DNA of 20,174 bases, from assembly GCA_041853585.1 (NCBI GenBank), contig JBGZSM010000001.1:1-20174 (forward strand), written 5' to 3'. Position numbers and translations under genes: made by a program. The DNA comes from JAUNKE01 sp041853585. GTDB lineage: Bacteria > Bacillota > Clostridia > Peptostreptococcales > Filifactoraceae. Of this stretch, positions 6,946 to 14,661 are shown piece after piece. Under the pieces are notes generated by a model. The model was given only the letters and a program-made list of their open reading frames with translations. It made no database searches and was not told the DNA's origin. Numbering within the stretch: position 1 is the first letter of the stretch; each line of letters begins with the position of its first letter.

Positions 6946-9900
6946 TGCAGGAGATAAAACAGCGAATCACAGCCGATGAGATGGAGCAGGCGGCATCGGA
7001 ATATAAAGAGAAAATCTATAAATTTGAAGCATTCATCAGCTATCGTCATGTGGAGCCCGACCAAAGCATTGCGCAGGCGGTCCACAAGATGATAGAGACT
7101 TTTAAAGCGCCGAAGGAATTTGAAATCAACGGACAAAAACCGGTTTTTCGAGTTTTTCGTGACCGAGAAGAATTGGCGGCGAAGGATTTGAGTGCGTCGA
7201 TTGAAGATGCTTTGCAAAACAGTAAGTATCTTATCGTCATTTGCTCCCGCCGTACGCCGCTTTCCGAATGGTGTATCAAAGAGATAGAGACCTTTCGAAA
7301 AATACATGGCGATGAGCGAATCATTCCCGTGTTGGTGGAGGGGGAGCCGGCAGAATCTTTTCCATATCCGCTCAAACAGCTCAAAAGAGGAAATCAGGAC
7401 GAGGTGGAACTGCAGGATATTTTAGCGGCGGATTTGCGCCCCAATGCGATTTTGCAAAATGAAGTCAAAAGCTACGAATCCATCGAGGGAACCGACCCCG
7501 CCAAAGTGAAAGCGTTGACCAAAGAGGCGCTGAATATTCTAAAACTCGAAAAATATCGCATCATGGCGACGATTTTGGGTTGCTCTTTAGGCGATTTGAA
7601 GCAGAGGGATAAGGAGAGGAAAAACAAATTGATGCTCAGCATCGCTTCGTTGGTCGGCGCGGTGTTCTTAATCTTCGGACTGTCGATGGCAAATGCTTAC
7701 AATAAAGCCGAGAGCGCAAGAAGGGCAGCGGTTCAGTCCAATTCGGCGATTTTAATGAAAAGGTCGCGCGATTTCCTCAGCGACGGAGACAGCATCAAGG
7801 CGATTCTCGTTGCTCAAGAAGCGATGAAATCCATCGACGAGGACATGGAGCATTACAAAACTTTGAAAGCGGAAGAGATGGCGATTTACAACAACTCCAT
7901 ATACAACAACGGATTTCGTATGCTTACAAGCATTCCGACCAAGAACAAATTGACCTTCTCCGCCATCAACAAAGAAGGAAATCTGCTGGCATTCGGTTTT
8001 GGAAATAATCAGACCGCAATTGCGGATGCTCACAACGGAGCGATTCTTAAAACATTTGACGGTCACAGCGAGCAAGTGAAATTACTTGACTTTTCGCCGG
8101 ATGGGAAAATGCTTGCATCTTCCTCTTTTGACAAGAGCACGATTATATATAATGTAGAAACGGGCGAGCAGATTCATCGGCTGGAGTTTTCGGGATATCC
8201 GATGACGAGTCGATTTTCCGATGACGGCAGTCGATATTTTCAAATCAGTTTGGATTCCAAAGGTTTTTCTTTGCAGGCTTACAAGACTGAGGATTGGAGT
8301 AAAATCGGCGGTTTTGACTTGGACGGAGATATCAAAGACATCGACATTGCGCCCGACGGCAAAGAGATTATTATAACCGCGAGCAATTTCAGCAAACCGG
8401 AGGAGCAGCTTACCAGACGACGCGTGGAAGACGGAAAGATTATCGATTTTTTCCCGCAGACCAAGGAGCAAATCAAAAGCTATACCGGCGGGGAATATGA
8501 AACGCGCAATCCGTTTTATTGGGCGGAGTATTCCAAAGATGGCAAGAGCATTATTGCGGCAAGCTCCGGCGAAATTATAAAATACAATATCGCCGATAAA
8601 AAAATCATTTTCAGACAAAAAATATTTGCTATTCCTGAAGAAGAGAATATTGAAGAAAGCAAGGACGGCAAGAAAATCATTCTTCAGGCGATTTCAATGG
8701 TTTATATTCTCGACGGAAAAACCGGAGAAATCAAGCATGAAGTTTATTTTAAAGATATGGATTTGAAGAAAATTGCATATCATGAAGAGAGCAACACTTT
8801 AGTTGTGGCGGATGAAGACTCGATTGCGGTTTGGCGAGACGGCATTGTTCTTGAAAAAGATTTGGCTTTCGGTCGCACCGTACCGGCCTCCGTCGAATTT
8901 TTGCCCGACGGAAGCAAGCTGATAGTGAATATCCGCGAGAACCAGATTATTAAGATTATCGATATCGATACAGCGGAGACGATTGAAGCTCAGTTGATTG
9001 CGGTTTCAAATAATATGAAAAAAGCACTTTATCACAATGAGGAAGGATTTTTCATATCGGATGGAATCGGCAAGCCGATTCAACCGACGACGCTGCGAAA
9101 TATCAACTATGTGTTTTATATTCCGGAGGTGCGCGGATATCGCATATCCGATGATGGAAAGTATATTGCGCGAATCCTCAATCGACGCTTGGAGGACGAC
9201 TTGAACTTGGAGACAATTTTGAGCATCTATAATTTGGAGACGCAAAAAGAAATGGACTTTAAGATGAGCACCAACCAAGTTGGCTACACTTTTACAGCGG
9301 ACAACAAAAAGATTGTGCTTACCGACAATATCGACGGAATAAGAATGTTTGACATTGAAAGTCAAAAAGAATTGCTGCGTTATCCACATATAAAAAATGA
9401 TTCCTATAAAATTATGATGAGCGATGACGAAAAAACGCTCATCATCAATCGGATTTCCGGAACCAGCGAAGTATATGATATGAGCAACGGAGAGCTTATT
9501 GACAAGATTCCCGGCGAGGCACTGTATATGGAGGGCAGCGGAGAGAATTTGAAAATCAGAGGATTGTATAACAATTCAGGTTATTATTGGGAATTTGGAA
9601 AAGAGCTGGAGCTATTTGACTTGGACGAATACTGCGCCGAGACTCCGGTCAGCCTCAGTGATTTGAATCTCTATCATCCGAAGAGCAATTTATTGCTGAT
9701 GGTTCGAAACAATGATGCTCGACGGGTAGGATATGTGGTCGACTTTTCGTCAGGGCGATTGCTGACCACGCTCAATCCGTCGGTAACGCCATATCGAACC
9801 AATGCCGGTTTTGATGCGGAAGGAAAAATCATCGCCATCGACCAGCTCTACTATTCGGATTTATATGGGAAGCAGGAAGAAGATTCCTCAAAAAATTATC

Positions 9901-10025
9901 GCTCGATGGTAATTTATCGTATGCTCGGTGAAGAGGATACGCTCAAAGAAATTGACAAAATTCGCTCGGGCAGAGAATTGACGGAAGAAGAAAAGATTCA
10001 AATCGGTTTGAGCACCAAAAAATAA
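6945..10025 (+). CDS. TIR domain - transmembrane helix - WD40-like beta-propeller protein
   Basis: A protein of 1026 residues. TIR domain at about 26-135: AFISYRH (29-35), VFRDREEL (70-77), and SEWCIKEIETF, where Glu113 in WCxxE matches the catalytic Glu of NAD-cleaving TIR domains. A conserved-looking helical linker (LGCSLGDLKQRD, 211-222) precedes one membrane helix (about 229-250), then a coiled helical stretch (251-315). From about 320 to 1010 the chain is rich in beta-propeller blades. The clearest is GHSEQVKLLDFSPDGK (from 373); others carry SPDGK-, APDGK- or SKDGK-like turns, enough for roughly two propellers. The TIR part would be cytosolic; the side of the propeller is not certain. 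Start and stop of the two operon genes overlap at 6943-6947, implying translational coupling and probably a complex. TIR-TM-WD40 proteins occur in many Clostridia, but I know of no settled function; NAD+-linked immunity or stress signalling is the leading guess. Confidence 0.9.
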   Translation: MQEIKQRITADEMEQAASEYKEKIYKFEAFISYRHVEPDQSIAQAVHKMIETFKAPKEFEINGQKPVFRVFRDREELAAKDLSASIEDALQNSKYLIVICSRRTPLSEWCIKEIETFRKIHGDERIIPVLVEGEPAESFPYPLKQLKRGNQDEVELQDILAADLRPNAILQNEVKSYESIEGTDPAKVKALTKEALNILKLEKYRIMATILGCSLGDLKQRDKERKNKLMLSIASLVGAVFLIFGLSMANAYNKAESARRAAVQSNSAILMKRSRDFLSDGDSIKAILVAQEAMKSIDEDMEHYKTLKAEEMAIYNNSIYNNGFRMLTSIPTKNKLTFSAINKEGNLLAFGFGNNQTAIADAHNGAILKTFDGHSEQVKLLDFSPDGKMLASSSFDKSTIIYNVETGEQIHRLEFSGYPMTSRFSDDGSRYFQISLDSKGFSLQAYKTEDWSKIGGFDLDGDIKDIDIAPDGKEIIITASNFSKPEEQLTRRRVEDGKIIDFFPQTKEQIKSYTGGEYETRNPFYWAEYSKDGKSIIAASSGEIIKYNIADKKIIFRQKIFAIPEEENIEESKDGKKIILQAISMVYILDGKTGEIKHEVYFKDMDLKKIAYHEESNTLVVADEDSIAVWRDGIVLEKDLAFGRTVPASVEFLPDGSKLIVNIRENQIIKIIDIDTAETIEAQLIAVSNNMKKALYHNEEGFFISDGIGKPIQPTTLRNINYVFYIPEVRGYRISDDGKYIARILNRRLEDDLNLETILSIYNLETQKEMDFKMSTNQVGYTFTADNKKIVLTDNIDGIRMFDIESQKELLRYPHIKNDSYKIMMSDDEKTLIINRISGTSEVYDMSNGELIDKIPGEALYMEGSGENLKIRGLYNNSGYYWEFGKELELFDLDEYCAETPVSLSDLNLYHPKSNLLLMVRNNDARRVGYVVDFSSGRLLTTLNPSVTPYRTNAGFDAEGKIIAIDQLYYSDLYGKQEEDSSKNYRSMVIYRMLGEEDTLKEIDKIRSGRELTEEEKIQIGLSTKK

Positions 10026-10103
10026 ATTTTAAAAATAAAAACCAATTTTTTTGTAAGTAATGATATGACTCGAAAAATCAGACTAGATCTAACGGTTTAG
10101 ATT

Positions 10104-10153
10104 AAAAAAGAGCTGTTGTGGAATGAAAAACCTCATTCTGCAACAGCTCTTTG
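10104..10153. terminator. Strong bidirectional terminator between the TIR operon and the stalk-domain gene
   Basis: GAGCTGTTG-TG-GAATGA pairs with TCATTC-TG-CAACAGCTC around AAAACC, 17 pairs including two G-T pairs. A-tract upstream and TTT downstream, so it serves the convergent genes on both sides. On the minus strand it ends in TTTTTT, best suited to the stalk-domain gene. Closely related to the hairpin at 15262-15312. Confidence 0.85.
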
Positions 10154-10182
10154 CGGTTTAAAATTTAAACAAGCTTTTCGGA

Positions 10183-10872
10183 CTACTCCGCTGCTCGGCG
10201 GTATCCGGCTGCCTGTGCTTCTTCTTCAGTTTGAAACCACACAATATTATGAGCGGATACTTTGTAATAATGTTTTCCGCCGGGAATATGATAGATATGA
10301 CTACGCATATTGCCTTTTATCCAAACGCCCTCTTTTTCCGAATTCGTTACAACATGTTTATTATCCTCGGGATATTGTTTCATGTTTTTCTTCTTTTCAG
10401 AAACAACTCCGGAATCATTGTTCTGCGAAGTGTCAGGAGTTACCGGAATCGGTGGAGCATACATATCGATATCTCCGACAAAAACCGTTTTGCTCACATT
10501 GTCATATTGAACGGGAATGTTCAAATTGGCAGTGATAAAAGATAAAGGCACATAGGTTTTTCCTTTAATTACCTGAGCGGGAGCATCGAGTGGGATGTTC
10601 TCGTTGTTTCTTTGAGCACTTTTTGCACCGATTTTGATTTTGAGTTCCACATCGTCTTTTTGAATAGTTACCGTCTTGCTCGGTTGATCCCATTGGACAT
10701 TGGCGGCAGTTGCACTCGCAATGGATGCAACCGGCACAAAGGTTCTGTTTTGGATAATTTTCGGTTCCGCATCTTTCATCAATGCTCCGTTGACTACCAG
10801 ATTTAAAGCGGATGATGTGATGGTGGTTGTTGCAATGAGCAAAAGGGATAAAATCGCTACTTTTGATTTCAT
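10183..10872 (-). CDS. Secreted stalk-domain (copper amine oxidase N-terminal-like) protein with C-terminal Ada/sunset-like domain
   Basis: A protein of 229 residues with a clear signal peptide (MKSKVAILSLLLIATTTITSSA), so it is exported. Residues about 25-135 form a copper amine oxidase N-domain-like 'stalk': LVVNGALMKD, NRTFVPVASIA, VQWDQPSKTVTI, KGKTYVPLSFI and VQYDNVSKTVFV give the usual two half-repeats. No enzyme domain follows. After a charged linker (about 140-180), residues 181-229 carry IKGNMRSHIYHIPGGKHYY and EEEAQAAGYRRA, the pattern of the small Ada-like/'sunset' domain found at the ends of secreted Firmicutes proteins and nucleases. AGGAGGAG lies 5 bases before the ATG. The gene follows the GDPD gene on the same strand by 82 bases and has a possible -10 of its own. 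Likely envelope-associated; substrate unknown. It ends in TAG. Confidence 0.85.
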   Translation of the reverse strand: MKSKVAILSLLLIATTTITSSALNLVVNGALMKDAEPKIIQNRTFVPVASIASATAANVQWDQPSKTVTIQKDDVELKIKIGAKSAQRNNENIPLDAPAQVIKGKTYVPLSFITANLNIPVQYDNVSKTVFVGDIDMYAPPIPVTPDTSQNNDSGVVSEKKKNMKQYPEDNKHVVTNSEKEGVWIKGNMRSHIYHIPGGKHYYKVSAHNIVWFQTEEEAQAAGYRRAAE

Positions 10873-10916
10873 TTTTCTCCTCCTAGTATTAAAATTTGAT
10901 TCCCCTAGATTTTATT

Positions 10917-10922
10917 ATTATA
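10917..10922 (-). promoter_or_regulatory. Possible -10 box of the stalk-domain gene
   Basis: A perfect TATAAT on the minus strand, 45 bases before the ATG. No convincing -35 box was found 16-18 bases upstream, so transcription may also come from the GDPD gene. Confidence 0.35.
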
Positions 10923-10954
10923 TCGACTTCTTGAAATTAAATCTCTAGCCAAAA

Positions 10955-12796
10955 CTAATTGGCGATGGAAATGATTTTATCGAGCAGTCGATTATGATAA
11001 TCCTGTTTTTCAAACTCCTCGATCGATGTTCTCAATGTTTGGACATCGTCGGTAATAATGCCATCTACATTCTTCTGAATCAATCGTCGCATCGACTTCG
11101 GATGATTGATGGTCCAGACGACCGATTGTTTTTCAGCTTGCCGAATGCTCTTTAGTGCATTGTCGGTTGCGGCACTTTCTTCTATTATAATATAGTCTGC
11201 GGAAAAATTGCCCGCCTTTCCTAAAGCAAAATAATAGACGAATCCGGTTTTAAGCTCCGGATAGTTTTTCTGAATATATTCAAGCAATGCCGAATTGGAA
11301 CTCATCAGCACAATCTCTTTGTCCGTTTCTTTGTCCGCAAGCATTGCGGCGATATCATCCGCCATTTGTTGGTCTGCGGTTTCTCCTTTGAGCTCGATGA
11401 ACAGTCCGATTTTATTTTGACACAAATCGAGGGTTTCCGCAAGAGTGCAAATTCGCTCCTTCGGGTAATTCGGAAACTTTTGCCCGATGTCGAGTGCTTT
11501 GATTTCATCCAAAGTCATTTCGAAAGAAGCTTTGGAGACGCCTGCCAATCGCTCAAAATCCGAATCGTGATGAATGATGTAAGCGCCATCCTTCGTGCGC
11601 TGCACATCCAATTCAATATAGTCAGCGCTGTTTTGAATGGCCGTTTCAAAAGCGGACAGACTGTTTTCAGGAATGGAATGTCCTCCTCCGCCTCGATGTG
11701 CGATGACGAGGACGGTATTTTCTTTTGCGAAAATTTCTTCATAAAAGAATCCGAGTGGAATCGATATTAAAACAATCGCGCTCAATGCACCGATACAAAT
11801 CGATTTTTTGCGACAAAAGATTTTGTCTATCGGCGAGGGCTTGCTTTTTTCGGGAATCTCCGGGCATAGATGCAACTGATGACAAAAAGGCTCTGTCTTG
11901 CTGATAAAATGATAGAACAGATTTGTCAAAAAGTGGAGCTCGAAAGGAATCAGAAGCAGAGCCGTTAAGCTGAGCAGAATATTTTTGACAAAAAGCAGCA
12001 CAAATAAAAGCCATCGAGTCGAGTCGCTTGTCAGATTCCATACCAGCAATGAAAGCCCTTTATTCCAGAGCCAAGAGAATATAAATAGAAGCGACAGATT
12101 GATGATGACGACCATCGCCAAATGACAAAAGAATTCTTTGTAATTTTTCTTAAACAGTAAGGAGCTGTTTTTCAATGCCTGTGACGGTCTGTTCTGCTCA
12201 ATCATCATAAATTGAAAAAGAAAAATCCAGCGGATACTGATGCATAGCAAGACAAAGAGCAACAGATAGTATAGAACTTTATAGCTGAAATGCTCCTCCA
12301 CAAAAATATTGACAAAGCTCGGGATGCGAATCCCGTCGAGAAAACTGAGCGTCACGCCCGTTTTTGATAGCGGTACAAGAAATATCAGATACAAAAGCAG
12401 AACCAAGCTTCCGATTTCAAACATTTTAGGCAATAATTTGAAATTGGATTTCATCAAGTCTTTGTAGCTGCTTTCCGGTTTGTTATGTAGAATTTGTGCA
12501 CTGAGCAGCACCAGACCGCCCAATTCAATCAAAACGCTGAGCACCAAAACAAAGGCTCCGATTGCCAAGAACAATATGCCATGCGGACTGAATAGGAATC
12601 GTCCCATCTCATTGTTGCTGACGGCAGGAAAGCCGCTCGAGTAAATCAATGCCTGAATAAATGTTGTAAACAGAGGCAGAATAAGTACGGATATAAGCAA
12701 TTTTGTAGTGATTTGATATTTTATAAAACGACTTGCTCCATGCGAAAAAGATTGTATAAAGGATTTGTATTCCTTAAAAAAATGTCCGATTTTCAT
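10955..12796 (-). CDS. Membrane-anchored glycerophosphodiester phosphodiesterase
   Basis: A protein of 613 residues that hydrolyses glycerophosphodiesters to glycerol-3-phosphate and an alcohol, used in phospholipid or teichoic-acid turnover. Residues 1-355 are a membrane domain with about eight hydrophobic segments (for example 32-52, 72-100, 128-143, 173-197, 224-244, 262-286, 333-350), the arrangement called GPDPase_memb. The GDPD TIM barrel follows from about 362: HRG (367-369), PEN (376-378), ELDV with metal Glu395/Asp397, and HHD with catalytic His410. All key residues are present, so it should be active, probably outside the membrane. GGGGAG lies 6 bases before the ATG. Same strand as, and just upstream of, the stalk-domain gene. 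The gene stops with TAG, evidence that TAG is a true stop in this genome. Confidence 0.93.
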   Translation of the reverse strand: MKIGHFFKEYKSFIQSFSHGASRFIKYQITTKLLISVLILPLFTTFIQALIYSSGFPAVSNNEMGRFLFSPHGILFLAIGAFVLVLSVLIELGGLVLLSAQILHNKPESSYKDLMKSNFKLLPKMFEIGSLVLLLYLIFLVPLSKTGVTLSFLDGIRIPSFVNIFVEEHFSYKVLYYLLLFVLLCISIRWIFLFQFMMIEQNRPSQALKNSSLLFKKNYKEFFCHLAMVVIINLSLLFIFSWLWNKGLSLLVWNLTSDSTRWLLFVLLFVKNILLSLTALLLIPFELHFLTNLFYHFISKTEPFCHQLHLCPEIPEKSKPSPIDKIFCRKKSICIGALSAIVLISIPLGFFYEEIFAKENTVLVIAHRGGGGHSIPENSLSAFETAIQNSADYIELDVQRTKDGAYIIHHDSDFERLAGVSKASFEMTLDEIKALDIGQKFPNYPKERICTLAETLDLCQNKIGLFIELKGETADQQMADDIAAMLADKETDKEIVLMSSNSALLEYIQKNYPELKTGFVYYFALGKAGNFSADYIIIEESAATDNALKSIRQAEKQSVVWTINHPKSMRRLIQKNVDGIITDDVQTLRTSIEEFEKQDYHNRLLDKIISIAN

Positions 12797-12830
12797 ATAA
12801 ACTCCCCATATTTAAAATCCCATCAACACT

Positions 12831-12859
12831 ATTTAACCAAAATAATCATTATTTGACAA
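12831..12859 (-). promoter_or_regulatory. Promoter of the GDPD gene
   Basis: On the minus strand: TTGTCA (12854-12859), a 17-base spacer, then TTAAAT (12831-12836), 34 bases before the ATG. The -10 box is 4/6. Confidence 0.5.
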
Positions 12860-12930
12860 TCTGTTATTCACAATTTCATCCAAGAAAATGTAAAATATTT
12901 GTATAAAAAAAGAGGACTGATGTAAAATGC

Positions 12931-12960
12931 TTGACAATTGTGACGAATGTCAAGTAACAT
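12931..12960 (+). promoter_or_regulatory. Promoter with overlapping inverted repeat, upstream of the yuiF-like gene
   Basis: Perfect TTGACA (12931-12936), an 18-base spacer, then TAACAT (12955-12960). TTGACA and TGTCAA (12948-12953) form an inverted repeat across the -35 and spacer, a natural place for a repressor. The -10 box lies 39 bases before the ATG. Confidence 0.5.
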
Positions 12961-12999
12961 CGGAATAAGTATATCGTTTTTGGAGTAAAGGAGGTTTCT

Positions 13000-14322
13000 A
13001 TGTTATTCAATGCAGTAGTTATTTCTGTAATAGTAATGTGTGTGCTCTGTTTATTCAAATTCAACATTTTGCTGTCGATTATCGTGTCGGCGATTGTCGG
13101 CGGCGTCGTTGCCGGAATGCCGATTTACTCTCCCGGAGCTGAAAATAATATCATCTCGGTATTTATTTCCGGAATGGGCGGCAACTCGTCGATGGCATTG
13201 AGTTACATCTTGCTCGGTGCATTCGCGGTTGCGTTGGCGGATTCGGGATTGGGAACGATTTTATCTCGAAAAATATCCCAAGTGCTGTCAGGGAAAAAAT
13301 TCTTTTTGATATTTGCCATTGCATTTATCGCCTGTTTTTCCCAAAATATTGTTCCGGTACACATCGCTTTTATTCCGATTCTTATTCCGCCGCTTCTGTC
13401 ACTCATGAATCGGTTGATGATTGACCGTCGCGCGGTTGCCTGTGCGCTGACTTTCGGATTGAAAGCGCCGTATATTGTCATTCCGCTCGGCTTCGGACTT
13501 CAATTTCACCAAACGATTCAAACCAATATCGCCAATTCGGGATTGGAAGTCAGTTTGAAGCAAATCGTTTCGGTAATGTGGATTGCCGGATTGTCGATGT
13601 TGATCGGATTGGTATTATGTGTTTTCCTGCTCTACGGGAAAAATCGAAAATACGAAGATTTGCCAATCAAAGGAACGCATGATGAACATATTGAGCCGAA
13701 GATGACGAGAGCGGCATGGGGCGCTTTGCTCGCCTGCTTGATAACCGCGATTGTTTCGGCATATACCGAGTCGCTCGCATACGGAGCGCTGTCAGGAATT
13801 TTTACAATGATTTTGACAGGTTGCATTCGCTGGAAAAATATGGACGAAGTGATAAACGGCGGGATTGCGATGATGGGCTATATCGCATTCATCATGTTGG
13901 CAGCTTCGGGATATGGAAAAGTGTTGAAAGAGAGCGGGGCAGTCGATGAACTCGTCAAGAATGCGGCGGTGTATATGCAGGCATCCAAAGCGATGGCGGC
14001 GACCATTATGCTGTTGGTCGGACTGCTCATCACGATGGGAATCGGTACCTCTTTCGGGACGATACCGATTATTGCAGCGATTTACGTTCCGCTCTGCACG
14101 ACGCTCGGATTTTCACCGGAAAGTACGATTTTGCTTATCGGTGTGGCGGCGGCGCTTGGCGATGCCGGCTCACCTGCATCGGATTCGACGCTCGGACCGA
14201 CTTCGGGACTTGATGCCGACGGACAACATGAACATATTTGGGATACCTGCGTACCGACCTTCATTGCCTTTGACATACCGCTTATCATCGGCGGTGTTAT
14301 CGGTGCAGTCCTGCTTGGATAA
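13000..14322 (+). CDS. YuiF-type Na+/H+ antiporter superfamily transporter
   Basis: A membrane protein of 440 residues with about ten to twelve helices over its whole length. Segments such as SGLGTILSRKI, NIVPVHIAFIPILIPPLL and, near residues 387-403, GDAGSPASDSTLGPTSG followed by GQHEHIWDTCVPTF are hallmarks of the family of Bacillus subtilis YuiF (NhaC-like superfamily, Na_H_antiporter). Members are annotated either as Na+/H+ antiporters or as amino-acid (histidine-type) permeases, so the substrate is not settled by sequence. AAAGGAGG lies 5 bases before the ATG. Single gene with its own promoter and terminator, divergent from the GDPD gene. Confidence 0.88.
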   Translation: MLFNAVVISVIVMCVLCLFKFNILLSIIVSAIVGGVVAGMPIYSPGAENNIISVFISGMGGNSSMALSYILLGAFAVALADSGLGTILSRKISQVLSGKKFFLIFAIAFIACFSQNIVPVHIAFIPILIPPLLSLMNRLMIDRRAVACALTFGLKAPYIVIPLGFGLQFHQTIQTNIANSGLEVSLKQIVSVMWIAGLSMLIGLVLCVFLLYGKNRKYEDLPIKGTHDEHIEPKMTRAAWGALLACLITAIVSAYTESLAYGALSGIFTMILTGCIRWKNMDEVINGGIAMMGYIAFIMLAASGYGKVLKESGAVDELVKNAAVYMQASKAMAATIMLLVGLLITMGIGTSFGTIPIIAAIYVPLCTTLGFSPESTILLIGVAAALGDAGSPASDSTLGPTSGLDADGQHEHIWDTCVPTFIAFDIPLIIGGVIGAVLLG

Positions 14323-14324
14323 AA

Positions 14325-14362
14325 AAATACCGACTCGATGTTTAAATTGGGTCGGTATTTTA
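14325..14362 (+). terminator. Rho-independent terminator of the yuiF-like gene
   Basis: AAAATACCGAC pairs with GTCGGTATTTT around a 16-base loop, starting a few bases after the stop codon. Confidence 0.85.
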
Positions 14363-14434
14363 AAATTGAGAAAGATAAATGATATATAATCAGTAGTTTC
14401 GAATGTAAAATTGTCAGTATAAATTCTAAAAAAC

Positions 14435-14466
14435 TTGACAAGAAAAGTTTGAGGGTTTATACTCAA
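14435..14466 (+). promoter_or_regulatory. Near-consensus promoter with operator-like palindrome, upstream of the truncated regulator
   Basis: TTGACA (14435-14440), a 17-base spacer, then TATACT (14458-14463). A palindrome TTGAG-GGTTTATA-CTCAA (14449-14466) covers the -10 box. BlaI/MecI/CopY regulators usually repress their own promoter, so this may be the regulator's own operator. Confidence 0.6.
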
Positions 14467-14508
14467 GGCGAGAATAGAAACGAATTTGAGAATAAAGGAG
14501 AGTTAAAG

Positions 14509-14661
14509 ATGGAGTTTTCTAATGGAGAATTAATTGTAATGGAAACATTATGGGAGGGTGACTGCTTAGATGAAAATGGAGAAATTCAGGCTCTGGAATT
14601 ATCTAATGTAATATCTTGGAAGAATCTTAAATGTGGAAATATTTATTTTGCTAATCGATAA
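14509..14661 (+). pseudogene. Truncated BlaI/MecI/CopY-like transcriptional regulator
   Basis: A frame of 50 residues behind AAAGGAG (8-base spacing). FSNGELIVMETLWEGDCLD followed by GEIQALELSNVIS resembles the start of the winged-helix domain of BlaI/MecI-family repressors (about 120-140 residues), including the N-terminal helix with the LW motif and the recognition-helix lead-in. After VIS the match fails and a stop comes at 14659-14661; the following bases in the same frame read ILYRRKEE, like the remains of the next wing strand. So the DNA-binding domain is cut and the dimerisation helices are absent. An upstream ATG at 14449 lies within the promoter and is unlikely. Probably decayed rather than a working mini-protein. 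Confidence 0.55.

Noticed and set aside
10116..10535. Plus-strand open frame over the stalk-domain gene
   Set aside because: Antisense to a protein with a clear signal peptide and known domain, and it begins inside a terminator hairpin.
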